64,000 bases of DNA from Edwardsiella anguillarum (GTDB lineage: Bacteria; Pseudomonadota; Gammaproteobacteria; Enterobacterales; Enterobacteriaceae). Made by a program: the position numbers and the translations under genes. Below the pieces are notes generated by a model, which had not been told where the DNA came from, searched no databases, and was given only the letters and a program-made list of their open reading frames with translations. Location: assembly GCF_008801815.1 (NCBI RefSeq), contig NZ_VZOX01000006.1; one strand, given 5' to 3'. Shown piece after piece: positions 16,668 through 26,470 of this stretch. Each line of letters opens with the position of its first letter. Position 1 is the first letter of the stretch.

Positions 16668-17951
16668 TCAGCGGCGGAAGTCGACGCGCTCCGCCTGCCG
16701 CAGATAAATCTGGCTCTGCGCCGGACGGGTCTCCGCGATCAGGCAGCCATCACGCAGGGAGTAACGCACCGGCACCTGTCGGCGCACCGCGTCAAACCCG
16801 CTCTCCGCCGGCAGCACCAGCAGACTGGCGCGGCAGCCCGGCGCCACCCCATATCCCTGCAGACCGAGCGTTTTGGCGCTGTGCGAACCGATCAGTGCCA
16901 GCCCCTCGTCAATCTGGGCGTAGCCCATCAGTTGGCAGACATGCAGCCCCATGTGCAGCACCTGCAGCATATTGGCGGTGCCCAGCGGGTACCAGGGGTC
17001 AAACACATCATCATGGCCGAAGCAGACGTTGATCCCGGCCTGCAGCATCTCCTTCACCCGGGTGATGCCGCGCCGCTTGGGATAGTCGTCGAAACGCCCC
17101 TGCAGATGGATGTTGACCAACGGATTGGCGACAAAGTTAATCTGCGACATCTTCAGCAGCCGGAATAGCCGCGAGGTATAGGCGCCGTTGTAAGAGTGCA
17201 TCGCCGTGGTATGGCTGGCGGTCACCCGTGCCCCCATGCCTTCGCGGTGCGCCAGCGCCGCCACGGTTTCCACGAAGCGCGACTGCTCATCGTCTATTTC
17301 ATCACAGTGAACATCGATCAGGCGGTCATAGCGCGCGGCCAGCGCGAAGGCCTTATGCAGCGACTCCACGCCATATTCGCGGGTAAACTCAAAATGCGGA
17401 ATAGCCCCCACCACATCGGCGCCCAGTCGCAGCGCCTCCTCCAGCAGGGCTTCGCCGTTTGGATAGGAGAGGATCCCCTCTTGTGGAAAAGCGACCAGCT
17501 GCAGATCGACCCAGGGCGCCGCCTCCTGGCGTACCTCCAGCATCGCCTTTAGCGCCGTCAGCGACGGATCGGAGACGTCCACGTGGCTGCGCACGTGCTG
17601 GATACCGTTCGCTATCTGCCACTTTAGGGTCTGCCAGGCACGCTGTTTCACGTCATCGTGGGTCAGCTGCGCCTTGCGCTCGGCCCAGCGCTCGATCCCT
17701 TCAAACAGAGTTCCCGACTGGTTCCACGCTGGCTGCCCCGCCGTCTGCGTCGTATCCAGATGAATATGCGGTTCGACAAAGGGCGGCACCACCAGCCCCT
17801 GCTGTGCATCCAGCTCATCCGGCTGCGCAGCCCGTAGCGCGGGCTGCGGCGTAATGGCCGCGATCAGGCCATGCTCCAAGGTAATTTGCCACCACCCGTC
17901 GCGCGCGGGCAGGCGGGCATTGATCACGGCGCGCAGTACGTTATTCTGCAT
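16668..17951 (-). CDS. codA: Cytosine deaminase
   Basis: 427-residue amidohydrolase that converts cytosine to uracil and ammonia, also known to accept isoguanine. Metal ligands are seen in EPHIHLDT (His62, His64), a third His in the segment LIDVHCDEIDDEQ, and the catalytic Asp in VCFGHDDVFDPWYP. The length equals E. coli CodA. Its start overlaps the codB stop by 11 nt, so the pair is coupled. Location between tsgA and cysG is unlike E. coli, where codBA lies near the lac region. Confidence 0.95.
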   Translation of the reverse strand: MQNNVLRAVINARLPARDGWWQITLEHGLIAAITPQPALRAAQPDELDAQQGLVVPPFVEPHIHLDTTQTAGQPAWNQSGTLFEGIERWAERKAQLTHDDVKQRAWQTLKWQIANGIQHVRSHVDVSDPSLTALKAMLEVRQEAAPWVDLQLVAFPQEGILSYPNGEALLEEALRLGADVVGAIPHFEFTREYGVESLHKAFALAARYDRLIDVHCDEIDDEQSRFVETVAALAHREGMGARVTASHTTAMHSYNGAYTSRLFRLLKMSQINFVANPLVNIHLQGRFDDYPKRRGITRVKEMLQAGINVCFGHDDVFDPWYPLGTANMLQVLHMGLHVCQLMGYAQIDEGLALIGSHSAKTLGLQGYGVAPGCRASLLVLPAESGFDAVRRQVPVRYSLRDGCLIAETRPAQSQIYLRQAERVDFRR

Positions 17952-19191
17952 GGCTGATCTCCAGTCTATTTTCTCTCTGACGACTCGCCCTGCGGCTGAG
18001 AACCACGTAGCTCAGGGCGCCGCCCAATACGGCGTTCAGCGGAACGATCCCCGGCAACCCGTGACCCGCGGCGACGCCCAGGGCGACGGCGGCAATGGCG
18101 TTCCAGTTTACCGCGACCCTATCCGCCTCCGCAAAGTTGCTGTAACGGCGCCGGTTCATCAGGTAATCCGCAATGATCACCCCGCCGACCGGCGGAATGG
18201 CGGCGGAGAGGAAGGTCAGCCAGCCGACAAAGTTGTTATACAGCCACAGCGCGCACAGGGTCCCGATGATCCCGTTGGCAACCGACAGCGTCTTGCTCGA
18301 CAACCCGGTGATATTGGCGAATCCCAGACCGGAGGCATACAGTGCATTATCATTGGTGGTCCAGATATTTAGCCCCAGCACCGCAATCGCGGGCAGCAAC
18401 AGCCCTTGAGCTATCATGACGTCGGAGATGTCAGACATCCCCAGCGCCGCGGCTCCGGTCGCGCCAAAGATAAACATCAGCGAGTTACCGAGAAAGAACG
18501 CCACCATCGTCACCAGCACCGCCACCTTGGCGCTGCGGCCAAAGCGGACAAAGTCCGCCGTCAGCGTGCCTGCGCTGATAAAGGAGCCGACCACCAGTGC
18601 CAGCGCCAAATTGAAATCCAGCGGCTGCGCGGGAACCACCTCACGCAGGGCATCCATCCCGCCCATACCATCGATCGCCAACCACACCGAGTAGCCGCCG
18701 AGCAGCGCGATTGCCGGTACCGCGATCGCCGACAGCAGCGTCAACGCCGAGATGCCAAAGAACACCGTCACGGTCATCAGCAGTCCGGAAAGCGCGATCA
18801 GCAGATCGGTATTCAGACCGGTCGCCTTACTGACCGGAATCGCGAACATGGCGACCCCGACGCCAAACCATCCCACCTGCGTGCCGCCCAGCAGCAGCGA
18901 AGGCAGCCAAGAGCCTTTAACACCAAAGGAGAAGCGCGCTAGCAGGTGCGTCGTCAGACCGGTTTTTGCACCGATATAGCCAAGCGTGGAGGTATAGATA
19001 CCGAGGAGGAGATTACCGACGAATACGGCCAGAAGAAAATCGTGATAGCCAAGGCCGGTGCCGAGCGTGCCGCCGGTCCACATACTGGCGGAAAAGAAGG
19101 TTAGCCCCAGCATGACACAGCTTAATGCCAGTACCCCCTTGCGCGCCGATGGCGGGACGGGCCCCTGACTGAAATTGTTATCCTGCGACAC
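17941..19191 (-). CDS. codB: Cytosine permease
   Basis: 416-residue NCS1-family transporter with about twelve membrane helices. It begins MSQDNNFSQGPVP and contains GWFGVGVAMFAIPVSKATGLNTD and TLTADFVRFGRSAKVAV, very close to E. coli CodB. The start is GTG 19189-19191 behind GGAGGA. A PurR operator lies about 70 nt upstream, so purine control is predicted as in E. coli. Confidence 0.95.
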   Translation of the reverse strand: MSQDNNFSQGPVPPSARKGVLALSCVMLGLTFFSASMWTGGTLGTGLGYHDFLLAVFVGNLLLGIYTSTLGYIGAKTGLTTHLLARFSFGVKGSWLPSLLLGGTQVGWFGVGVAMFAIPVSKATGLNTDLLIALSGLLMTVTVFFGISALTLLSAIAVPAIALLGGYSVWLAIDGMGGMDALREVVPAQPLDFNLALALVVGSFISAGTLTADFVRFGRSAKVAVLVTMVAFFLGNSLMFIFGATGAAALGMSDISDVMIAQGLLLPAIAVLGLNIWTTNDNALYASGLGFANITGLSSKTLSVANGIIGTLCALWLYNNFVGWLTFLSAAIPPVGGVIIADYLMNRRRYSNFAEADRVAVNWNAIAAVALGVAAGHGLPGIVPLNAVLGGALSYVVLSRRASRQRENRLEISHAE

Positions 19192-19258
19192 GCAATCCTC
19201 CTTAATCTCTGTGCAGTAGACAAAAAAATCTGGCGCATTCTAAAGAGTTCGCGCCAAA

Positions 19259-19274
19259 AAGCAAACGTTTTCTT
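19259..19274 (-). promoter_or_regulatory. PurR operator of codBA
   Basis: AAGCAAACGTTTTCTT matches every fixed position of the PurR consensus ANGCAANCGNTTNCNT. It lies 68-83 nt before the codB GTG. PurR with hypoxanthine or guanine is the known repressor of codBA in E. coli. Confidence 0.88.
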
Positions 19275-19476
19275 TGCTGATTATTTATTCTGTCGGACGG
19301 ATTCCCTGCGATCCCGCCCCGGCGCTGACGCCAACCCGCAGTGGCCGTTTCTTTAAACAAGTCCGCTGCAGGCTGGCAACGAGTCTGGCAAGCTGGAGAG
19401 TCTCTGCCCCTTGGCGTACTATCCCCGCTCGCGGTATATGACCGCCCCACAACAGGAACCCCCTTGAGGATCTCTG

Positions 19477-20862
19477 ATGGATTACTTTCCGATATTTTGT
19501 CAGCTGCGTACTAAGCCCTGCCTGCTGGTCGGCGGCGGCGAGGTAGCCGAGCGTAAGGCCCGTCTGTTGATGGAGGCGGGCGCGATTTTGACGGTGAACG
19601 CCGGGCGCTTCACGCCCCAGTTTGAACAGTGGCAGCGGGATGGTCAGCTGACGCTGATCGCCGGCGACTTCGACCCCGCGCTGCTCACGGGCAAGTGGCT
19701 GGCTATCGCCGCCACCGACGACAGCCGGGTAAATCAGCAGGTGCTGGCCCAGTCCGAGGCGCGCTGTATCTTTTGTAACGTGGTCGATGCCGCGCAACAG
19801 ACGGGCTTCATCATGCCGTCGATCGTCGATCGCTCGCCGTTGATGGTCGCCGTCTCCTCCGGCGGCAGCGCACCGGTGCTGGCCAGGATTCTGCGTGAAA
19901 AGCTGGAGGCGCAGCTACCGCAGCATCTCGGCCAGCTGGCACACCTGGCTGGCCACCTGCGCCAGCGCGTCAAGGCGCACTTTCCCACCCTGTCGCTGCG
20001 CCGCCGCTTTTGGGAGCGACTGTTCGCCCAAGATCGTCTGGCACAGTCGCTGGCCAACGGCGACACCGCACAGACACAGCAACAGGTGGATGCGCTGTTC
20101 AGCGCGGCGCCGGCGGATCGCGGCGAGGTGACGCTAGTCGGCGCCGGGCCGGGGGATGCAGGGCTGTTGACCCTCAAAGGGCTACAGCAGATCCAGCGGG
20201 CGGACGTGATCATCTATGATCGCCTGGTATCCGATGAGGTCATGTCGCTGGTGCGACGCGACGCAACGCGTATCTTCGTCGGCAAACGCGCCGGTCATCA
20301 CTGCGTTCCCCAGGAGGAGATCAATCAGACCCTGCTGGATCACGCGCGTGATGGAAAACGGGTGGTGCGCCTCAAGGGCGGCGATCCCTTCATCTTTGGC
20401 CGGGGAGGCGAAGAGCTTGAGGCGCTGGCCGCCGCGGGGATCGCCTTCTCGGTGGTGCCCGGTATTACCGCCGCCTCCGGCTGCTCCGCCTATAGCGGTA
20501 TTCCGCTGACTCACCGCGACCATGCCCAAAGCGTCCGCCTGGTCACCGGCCATACCCGCCAGGATGGCCAACTGGATTGGTCCTGCCTGGCGGCCGCAGG
20601 ACAAACGCTCGTGTTTTATATGGGACTGAGCCAGGCTGCGACCATTCAGCATCGCCTCCTACAGCACGGCATGCTGCCAGATACCCCCGTCGCCCTGGTT
20701 GAAAACGGCACCACGGTTCGCCAGCGGGTCGTCAGCGGAACGCTGACTCAGTTGGAGACGCTGGCAACGCGCGTTGCCAGCCCCAGCCTGATCATCGTCG
20801 GCGACGTCGTCACCCTGCGGCCACACCTCAACTGGTTCCGCAGCGAAGCGGCGAGCGCATAA
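19477..20862 (+). CDS. cysG: Siroheme synthase CysG
   Basis: 461-residue trifunctional enzyme. The N-terminal half (about 1-210) is precorrin-2 dehydrogenase/ferrochelatase with the dinucleotide motif LLVGGGEVAERKARLL. The C-terminal half (from about 215) is uroporphyrinogen-III methyltransferase with VGAGPGDAGLLTLKG and RLKGGDPFIFGRGGEE. It makes siroheme for sulfite and nitrite reductases. In E. coli it is the last gene of nirBDC-cysG; here nir is missing upstream, so it needs its own promoter in 19275-19476. Confidence 0.96.
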   Translation: MDYFPIFCQLRTKPCLLVGGGEVAERKARLLMEAGAILTVNAGRFTPQFEQWQRDGQLTLIAGDFDPALLTGKWLAIAATDDSRVNQQVLAQSEARCIFCNVVDAAQQTGFIMPSIVDRSPLMVAVSSGGSAPVLARILREKLEAQLPQHLGQLAHLAGHLRQRVKAHFPTLSLRRRFWERLFAQDRLAQSLANGDTAQTQQQVDALFSAAPADRGEVTLVGAGPGDAGLLTLKGLQQIQRADVIIYDRLVSDEVMSLVRRDATRIFVGKRAGHHCVPQEEINQTLLDHARDGKRVVRLKGGDPFIFGRGGEELEALAAAGIAFSVVPGITAASGCSAYSGIPLTHRDHAQSVRLVTGHTRQDGQLDWSCLAAAGQTLVFYMGLSQAATIQHRLLQHGMLPDTPVALVENGTTVRQRVVSGTLTQLETLATRVASPSLIIVGDVVTLRPHLNWFRSEAASA

Positions 20863-20870
20863 CACGGCGC

Positions 20871-20896
20871 AAAAAAAAGGAGGGCCATCGCCCTCC
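20871..20896 (-). terminator. Terminator downstream of trpS
   Basis: GGAGGGC (20879-20885) pairs with GCCCTCC (20890-20896) over a 4-nt loop; read on the minus strand it is followed by T8. It closes the trpS message and sits between convergent trpS and cysG. Confidence 0.8.
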
Positions 20897-20922
20897 TCTT
20901 CACGTTCAGATCGCCGCGCCGC

Positions 20923-21927
20923 TTACGGCCGCGCGACAAACCCGATCGCATCGTAGACCTTGTCCAGGGTCTGCGCGGCGCGCGCGCGCGCTTTGGCGGC
21001 GCCATCGCGCATCACTTCCTGCAGGTAGGCCTCATCATTGCGGAAACGGTGATACCGCTCCTGCAGCTCAGACAGCATCCCGGAGACCGCATCGGCAACG
21101 GCACCCTTCAGGTGGCCGTACATCTTGCCCGCAAACTCGGCCTCCAGATCCTCGATACGCTTACCGGTCACTCCGGAAAGAATATCCAGCAGATTGGAGA
21201 CGCCGGCCTTATTGACCACGTCGTAACGCACGACCGGCGGCTCATCGGAGTCGGTCACCGCGCGCTTGATCTTCTTGGTCACCGCCTTGGGATCTTCCAG
21301 CAGGCCGATCACGTTGTTGCGGTTCTCATCCGACTTAGACATCTTTTTGGTCGGCTCCAGCAGCGACATGACGCGCGCGCCCGACTTGGGAATAAACGGC
21401 TCCGGCACCTTAAAGATGTCACCATACAGCGCGTTGAAGCGCGCCGCGACATCACGGCTCAGCTCCAGGTGCTGTTTCTGATCTTCCCCTACCGGGACCT
21501 GATGAGTCTGGTACAACAGGATGTCCGCCGCCATCAGCACCGGGTAATCAAACAGGCCGGCGTTAATGTTCTCTGCGTAGCGCGCCGATTTATCCTTGAA
21601 CTGAGTCATGCGGCTCAGTTCGCCGAAATAGGTGTAACAGTTCAGAACCCAGCCCAGCTGGGCATGCTCTGGAACATGAGACTGCACAAAAATCGTGCTC
21701 TTCTGCGGATCGATACCGCAGGCCAGGTACAGGGCCAGCGTATCCAGCGTCGCGCTGCGCAGTTTCTCTGCGTCTTGACGCACGGTGATGGCGTGCTGAT
21801 CGACGATACAGTAAATGCAGTCATACTCATCCTGCATCTGTACCCATTGGCGCAGCGCGCCCATATAGTTACCGATGGTGAGTTCACCAGACGGCTGCGC
21901 GCCGCTGAAAACAATGGGCTTACTCAT
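20923..21927 (-). CDS. trpS: Tryptophanyl-tRNA synthetase
   Basis: 334 residues, the same as E. coli, from ATG 21925-21927 (MSKPIVFSGAQPSGELTIGNY); a GTG two codons earlier is less likely given the AGGA spacing. Class-I signatures are the HIGH-like TIGN in GELTIGNYMGAL and KKMSKSDEN. It is the last gene of the aroKB-damX-dam-rpe-gph-trpS operon. Confidence 0.97.
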   Translation of the reverse strand: MSKPIVFSGAQPSGELTIGNYMGALRQWVQMQDEYDCIYCIVDQHAITVRQDAEKLRSATLDTLALYLACGIDPQKSTIFVQSHVPEHAQLGWVLNCYTYFGELSRMTQFKDKSARYAENINAGLFDYPVLMAADILLYQTHQVPVGEDQKQHLELSRDVAARFNALYGDIFKVPEPFIPKSGARVMSLLEPTKKMSKSDENRNNVIGLLEDPKAVTKKIKRAVTDSDEPPVVRYDVVNKAGVSNLLDILSGVTGKRIEDLEAEFAGKMYGHLKGAVADAVSGMLSELQERYHRFRNDEAYLQEVMRDGAAKARARAAQTLDKVYDAIGFVARP

Positions 21928-21951
21928 GGTCACATTCCTGTCCTTATCAAT

Positions 21952-22638
21952 TCAGTTCAGCGGCGCCAGCCCTACCAAGGGCAGCAGTCCGGCAAAATCA
22001 TCCAGCACGCGGCAGGGCTCGCTGGCAGCGATAGGTTCGCCATAGTTATAACCGTAGGTCAAGCCGACGGTAGGACAGCCGGCCGACTGGCCAGCTTGGA
22101 TATCATTGCGCGAGTCACCGACAAACAGCATCTCATCGGCCCGCAGCCCCAGACGGGACAGCACCAGATAGAGCGGGGCCGGATGGGGCTTACGCTTAGC
22201 GACATCGTCGCCGCCGATCACCTGACCGAAGAGCGTATCGATCCCCAGGCTCTCCAGCATCGGGCGGACAAAGGGCGAGGGCTTATTGGTGATAACCGCC
22301 AGCGGAAATCCCTGGGCCGCCAGTACCCCCAGCGTCTCCCGGACGCCGGGAAACAGCTGACATCCCTGATTGGCGCTCTCGGCGTAGTGCGCGTCAAATG
22401 CACGCCGCGCACGCTGACACAGCGCGGCATCCTGTGAGGCTCCGGCCCAGCTCAAGGCGCGCTGCATCAGAACATCTGCGCCATTTCCCAGCCACAGCTT
22501 CACCCGTTCCACGCCCGGCGCCGGGTAGCCCAGCGCCAGCAGCGCCGCGTCCGTAGCCGCCGCCAGACCCGGCGCGCTATCCACCAGCGTGCCGTCCAAA
22601 TCAAAGGCCAGTGCCTGTACCGGAATACCTTTATTCAT
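21952..22638 (-). CDS. gph: Phosphoglycolate phosphatase
   Basis: 228 residues from ATG 22636-22638 (MNKGIPVQALAFDLDGTLVDS), overlapping the rpe stop by 8 nt. HAD motifs: DLDGT nucleophile, ITNKP for motif II, and the acidic pair in LFVGDSRNDIQAG. It removes 2-phosphoglycolate formed during DNA 3'-end repair. The longer upstream start lacks support. Confidence 0.95.
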   Translation of the reverse strand: MNKGIPVQALAFDLDGTLVDSAPGLAAATDAALLALGYPAPGVERVKLWLGNGADVLMQRALSWAGASQDAALCQRARRAFDAHYAESANQGCQLFPGVRETLGVLAAQGFPLAVITNKPSPFVRPMLESLGIDTLFGQVIGGDDVAKRKPHPAPLYLVLSRLGLRADEMLFVGDSRNDIQAGQSAGCPTVGLTYGYNYGEPIAASEPCRVLDDFAGLLPLVGLAPLN

Positions 22639-23308
22639 GGCAGGCCTGCGCAATTTCACGACGCATATCCGTGATCACCGCCGCATAGTCGGCGTGGCCG
22701 AAAATAGCCGAGCCTGCGACAAACATATCGGCGCCGGCCGCGGCGATAGCGCCGATGTTGTCCACCTTCACGCCACCGTCAACCTCCAGGCGAATATCCA
22801 GACCGCTGGCATCAATGCGCTGACGCACCTGACGCAGCTTATCGAGGGTCGACGGAATAAAGGACTGGCCACCAAAGCCCGGGTTTACGGACATCAGCAG
22901 GATGGTATCGAGGCGATCCATCACGTAATCCAGACAGCTCAGCGGCGTTGCCGGGTTCAGAACCAGCCCCGCCTTACAGCCACAGGCGCGGATCAGCTGC
23001 AGAGTGCGATCGACGTGCTCCGATGCCTCCGGATGGAAGGTAATAATGCTGGCACCGGCATCGGCGAAATCCGGGATGATCCGATCGACCGGCTTCACCA
23101 TCAGGTGAACATCGATCGGGGCGGTGATGCCATAGTCCCGCAGCGCTTTACAGACCATCGGGCCAATAGTCAAATTCGGCACATAGTGGTTATCCATGAC
23201 ATCAAAGTGCACCACATCGGCACCGGCGGCCAATACCTTGGCAGTATCTTCGCCCAGCCGGGCAAAGTCTGCGGACAAAATCGACGGGGCAATTAAATAC
23301 GGGTTCAT
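22631..23308 (-). CDS. rpe: Ribulose-phosphate 3-epimerase
   Basis: 225-residue TIM barrel of the pentose phosphate pathway that interconverts ribulose 5-phosphate and xylulose 5-phosphate. Signatures: SILSADFARLGED, VVHFDVMDNHYVPNLTIGP, DVHLMVKPVD, and the phosphate-binding ending VAGSAIFG. It overlaps gph and is preceded by dam with a 36-nt gap. Confidence 0.97.
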   Translation of the reverse strand: MNPYLIAPSILSADFARLGEDTAKVLAAGADVVHFDVMDNHYVPNLTIGPMVCKALRDYGITAPIDVHLMVKPVDRIIPDFADAGASIITFHPEASEHVDRTLQLIRACGCKAGLVLNPATPLSCLDYVMDRLDTILLMSVNPGFGGQSFIPSTLDKLRQVRQRIDASGLDIRLEVDGGVKVDNIGAIAAAGADMFVAGSAIFGHADYAAVITDMRREIAQACHE

Positions 23309-23344
23309 CCGTTTCTCCTGAGCTCGGGGGGCCGACGGCCGCGC

Positions 23345-24163
23345 TTAGCGCTTGCCGTACAGCGCCAATAATTCGTTCACTTTGCTGCGCCCGTCAGTTT
23401 TTCTGCTGATGGTGCGCCGAACTTTCACGACGTGCAGCGCATCGGCCTGCGCGTACCACTCCCGCGTCAGCGGGGTTTCATGGTTAGAGATCAGCACCGG
23501 CACCTGACGCTGGGCCAGTTCACCGGCCAGCTCCGCCAGGCGCTCCTGCTCGGCAAAGCCAAAGCCGTTGACGTGGTAGGCGGTAAAATTGGCGGTAGCG
23601 GACAGCGGGGCGTAGGGTGGATCGCAATACACCACGGCACCCGGCTGCGCGCGCAGCATCGTCTGCTGATAATGTTCGCAGACAAACACCGCACGCTCGG
23701 CCTTGCGGGCAAAAAACTCCAGCTCCTCCTGAGGGAAGTAGGGCTTTTTATAGCGCCCGAAGGGGACGTTGAACTCCCCCTTGGCATTATAGCGGCACAG
23801 ACCGTTATAGCAGTGCCGGTTCAGATAGAGGAAGTACAGCGCCCGCTGGTAACGATCGTCGCACAGGTTAAAGGCCTCACGGATGCGGTAATACTCCTCC
23901 GAGACGTTCAGTTCAGGGCAAAACATCTGACGGGCATCGCCGATAAAGCGATCCGTCTCATCTTTCACAATATTGTACAACCCGACCAGATCGGCGTTAA
24001 TGTCCGCCAACAGGTACTCATCGTAATCCGTGTTTAAAAACACAGAGCCAGCGCCGACGAAAGGCTCTACCAGTCTTTCGCCCGCCGGCAGGTGCCGACG
24101 GATCTCTTCAATCAAAGGATATTTCCCGCCGGCCCATTTCAAAAATGCGCGCTTCTTCTTCAT
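23345..24163 (-). CDS. dam: DNA adenine methyltransferase
   Basis: 272-residue alpha-group N6-adenine methyltransferase acting on GATC. It shows the AdoMet motif FLKWAGGKYPLIEEI, EPFVGAGSVFLN, and the catalytic DPPY in VVYCDPPYAP. It directs mismatch repair strand choice and replication timing. Position between damX and rpe matches E. coli, so this is the housekeeping enzyme rather than a phage methylase. Confidence 0.97.
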   Translation of the reverse strand: MKKKRAFLKWAGGKYPLIEEIRRHLPAGERLVEPFVGAGSVFLNTDYDEYLLADINADLVGLYNIVKDETDRFIGDARQMFCPELNVSEEYYRIREAFNLCDDRYQRALYFLYLNRHCYNGLCRYNAKGEFNVPFGRYKKPYFPQEELEFFARKAERAVFVCEHYQQTMLRAQPGAVVYCDPPYAPLSATANFTAYHVNGFGFAEQERLAELAGELAQRQVPVLISNHETPLTREWYAQADALHVVKVRRTISRKTDGRSKVNELLALYGKR

Positions 24164-24252
24164 GCCGTCGCCAGTCAGTTATTTCTACTCTTTCAATTCG
24201 CCAGGGCGTACCTTTTCAGACAGCACATCGCGCGCGTTTTATGGGTGACCGC

Positions 24253-25278
24253 TTACTTTGCATCCTTTTGCACCTGGCTCAGCGGGCGAGCCCAGGGCTT
24301 CATCGCCTGCACCTCTGCCGGCAGCGTCGCAATCGCCCGCCGGGCATCCGCCGGCGTCGCATAGCTGCCGCTTACCAGCACATACCAAGGCTTACCGTTG
24401 CGGGACGTTTCATATACCCAATAGTGGCTCAGGCTCTGGCGACGGGCAAACGCGTTCAGCGTAGTGGGCTGCGAGGCGCCGCTCAGCTGTAGGGTATAGT
24501 GGCTGCCCGGGGCGCTCTTCAGCGCACCAGCGCTGCTGCCGGCACTTTGCGGCAGATGCGCCGCCGGTTTACCATTGCTGCCCACCACCGGCAGGTGCGC
24601 CGTTTGCTTCGGCGCGCTGGGTGTCTGCGCTACGCTCTTCTCGCTGTGGCGGACCGGCGCCCGCTCCTCCCGACGCGTCGGCGTCTTAGGCCGCGGCGTC
24701 GATTCGACCGCCGCTTTCGGCGCGATACGCGCTGCGCCGCCGGCCAGCGTTGCCGGGGCCGTCGGTAGCGTGCCAGCCTGCGACATCGCATCTAGCGCGC
24801 CTTGCTGCTGGGTCAGCGCATCGGAAACAGAGTTCCCCGCCAGATCGATCCGCTGCTGCCCGCTCTCCTGAAGCGCCGGAGCAGACTGCGTTGGCGTAGG
24901 CGATACGGAGGGCATCGTGATCGGCTGCGGCTGACCTGGCTGCGCGGAGTTATTGACCCCACTACCGTCCTGAACGTCGGTCACGTTGCTTCCGGCGCTG
25001 CCGTTAGTCATGGAAGATGCACCGGACAGATTGATCTCTCTGGCACTGCCCGCCGTAGCCGTAGACTGGGCAGAGCTCCCCTTGGAGGGCGATTTCAGCG
25101 CCGATCCGATCGCCACGATCACCACCAGCAATACCAGGACGCCGGCGCCGATCATCAGATGCTGACGCGATACCGTCAGACGCGGCGTCGCGGGACGTCG
25201 GCCGCGCGCACGCGGCGGACGACGATCGCTGGCGTCCGGTTTTAACTCATCGTCTGCTTTAAACTCTTCTTGATCCAT
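24253..25278 (-). CDS. damX: Cell division SPOR-domain protein DamX
   Basis: 341 residues from ATG 25276-25278 behind GGAGGG. A short acidic/basic cytoplasmic segment is followed by one membrane helix (MIGAGVLVLLVVIVAIGSAL, about residues 47-66), a long Ser/Thr/Ala/Pro-rich periplasmic linker and a C-terminal SPOR domain (YTLQLSGASQPTTLNAFARR onward). It binds denuded septal peptidoglycan. It is shorter than E. coli DamX (428) because the cytoplasmic part and linker are reduced. Confidence 0.93.
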   Translation of the reverse strand: MDQEEFKADDELKPDASDRRPPRARGRRPATPRLTVSRQHLMIGAGVLVLLVVIVAIGSALKSPSKGSSAQSTATAGSAREINLSGASSMTNGSAGSNVTDVQDGSGVNNSAQPGQPQPITMPSVSPTPTQSAPALQESGQQRIDLAGNSVSDALTQQQGALDAMSQAGTLPTAPATLAGGAARIAPKAAVESTPRPKTPTRREERAPVRHSEKSVAQTPSAPKQTAHLPVVGSNGKPAAHLPQSAGSSAGALKSAPGSHYTLQLSGASQPTTLNAFARRQSLSHYWVYETSRNGKPWYVLVSGSYATPADARRAIATLPAEVQAMKPWARPLSQVQKDAK

Positions 25279-25339
25279 CTCACCCTCCACTTAGAGGCAA
25301 AGCCGGCCGTACCGCGCCGGAGACTCGCAAATTAACCGC

Positions 25340-26425
25340 TCAGGCCAGGCAGTCCGCAATCGCATCCCGCACGACATCATGGCTTACCCCGGCGAACACC
25401 TCCGCGCTGCCGATAGCGGTCGGCAACACCAGCCGCAGGGTTCCGCCCAGCACCTTCTTATCACGCAGCATATGCGGTAGATAGGCGTCAGGGGCCATAC
25501 CGGCCGGCCCTAGCACCGGCAGCCCGGCGCGCGTCAGCAGCGCCGACATACGCTCGGCCTGCGGCGGCTGCAGATAGCCCAGACGGCAGGCTACGCGGGC
25601 CGCCATCATCGTCCCCACGGCCACAGCCTCGCCGTGCAGCCAGTTGCCATAGCCCATCTCAGCCTCGATGGCATGACCAAACGTATGGCCGAGATTCAAC
25701 AGCGCCCGGCGGCCCTGTTCACGCTCATCCTCCGCCACCACCTGCGCCTTCAGCTCGCAGCAGCGGCGGATACAGTAGGCCAGCGCGGACGGCTCCAGAC
25801 GCAGCAGCGCATCCATCTGCGTCTCAAGCCAACGGAAAAAATCGGCATCCATGATGATGCCGTATTTAATGACCTCCGCCAGCCCGGAGGCGAGCTCGCG
25901 CGGCGGTAGGGTCTGCAGACAGTCGATGTCGATCGTCACGCTGGCCGGCTGATAAAATGCGCCGATCATATTCTTACCCAGCGGATGATTGACCGCGGTC
26001 TTTCCGCCCACCGAGGAGTCCACCTGCGCCAACAGCGTTGTCGGCACCTGAATGAAGCGGACGCCGCGCTGATAGCACGCGGCGGCAAAACCGGTCAGAT
26101 CGCCGATCACGCCGCCCCCCAGCGCCACTAACGTGGTATCCCGCCCGTGGTTGTTCTCCAGCAGCGCGCTGAATACCCGATCCAGTACGCTCAGTGACTT
26201 AAACTGCTCACCGTCGGGCAGGATCACCAGCCCGACGCGTACGCCTGCCCGCTCCAGCGTACGCTGCACCGGCGCCAGGTACAGTTTAGCCAGGGTTTCG
26301 TTGGTGACCAGCATGGCCTGCTCGCCGGAGTGCAGCGGCCAGAAAGCCGCCTCCTGTGAAAAAAGCCCACTGGCGATGCTGATCGGGTAGCTACGCTCCC
26401 CGAGCGTTACGGTGATCCTTTCCAC
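25340..26425 (-). CDS. aroB: 3-Dehydroquinate synthase
   Basis: 361 residues; the start is GTG 26423-26425 (MERITVTLGERSYPI). It is the second step of the shikimate pathway. NAD-binding GGGVIGDLTGFAAA, the segment QVPTTLLAQVDSSVGGKTAVNH and the metal-binding histidines in NLGHTFGHAIE are all present. Second gene of the aroK-led operon, 45 nt after aroK. Confidence 0.97.
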   Translation of the reverse strand: MERITVTLGERSYPISIASGLFSQEAAFWPLHSGEQAMLVTNETLAKLYLAPVQRTLERAGVRVGLVILPDGEQFKSLSVLDRVFSALLENNHGRDTTLVALGGGVIGDLTGFAAACYQRGVRFIQVPTTLLAQVDSSVGGKTAVNHPLGKNMIGAFYQPASVTIDIDCLQTLPPRELASGLAEVIKYGIIMDADFFRWLETQMDALLRLEPSALAYCIRRCCELKAQVVAEDEREQGRRALLNLGHTFGHAIEAEMGYGNWLHGEAVAVGTMMAARVACRLGYLQPPQAERMSALLTRAGLPVLGPAGMAPDAYLPHMLRDKKVLGGTLRLVLPTAIGSAEVFAGVSHDVVRDAIADCLA

Positions 26426-26470
26426 GGCCTGCCTGCCCCCTGTTACAACGCTAGTTCCTCAGCCAACCGT

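Noticed and set aside
21049..22437. 462-codon plus-strand frame opposite trpS and gph
   Set aside because: Antisense to two certain genes; composition is that of a GC-rich shadow frame.
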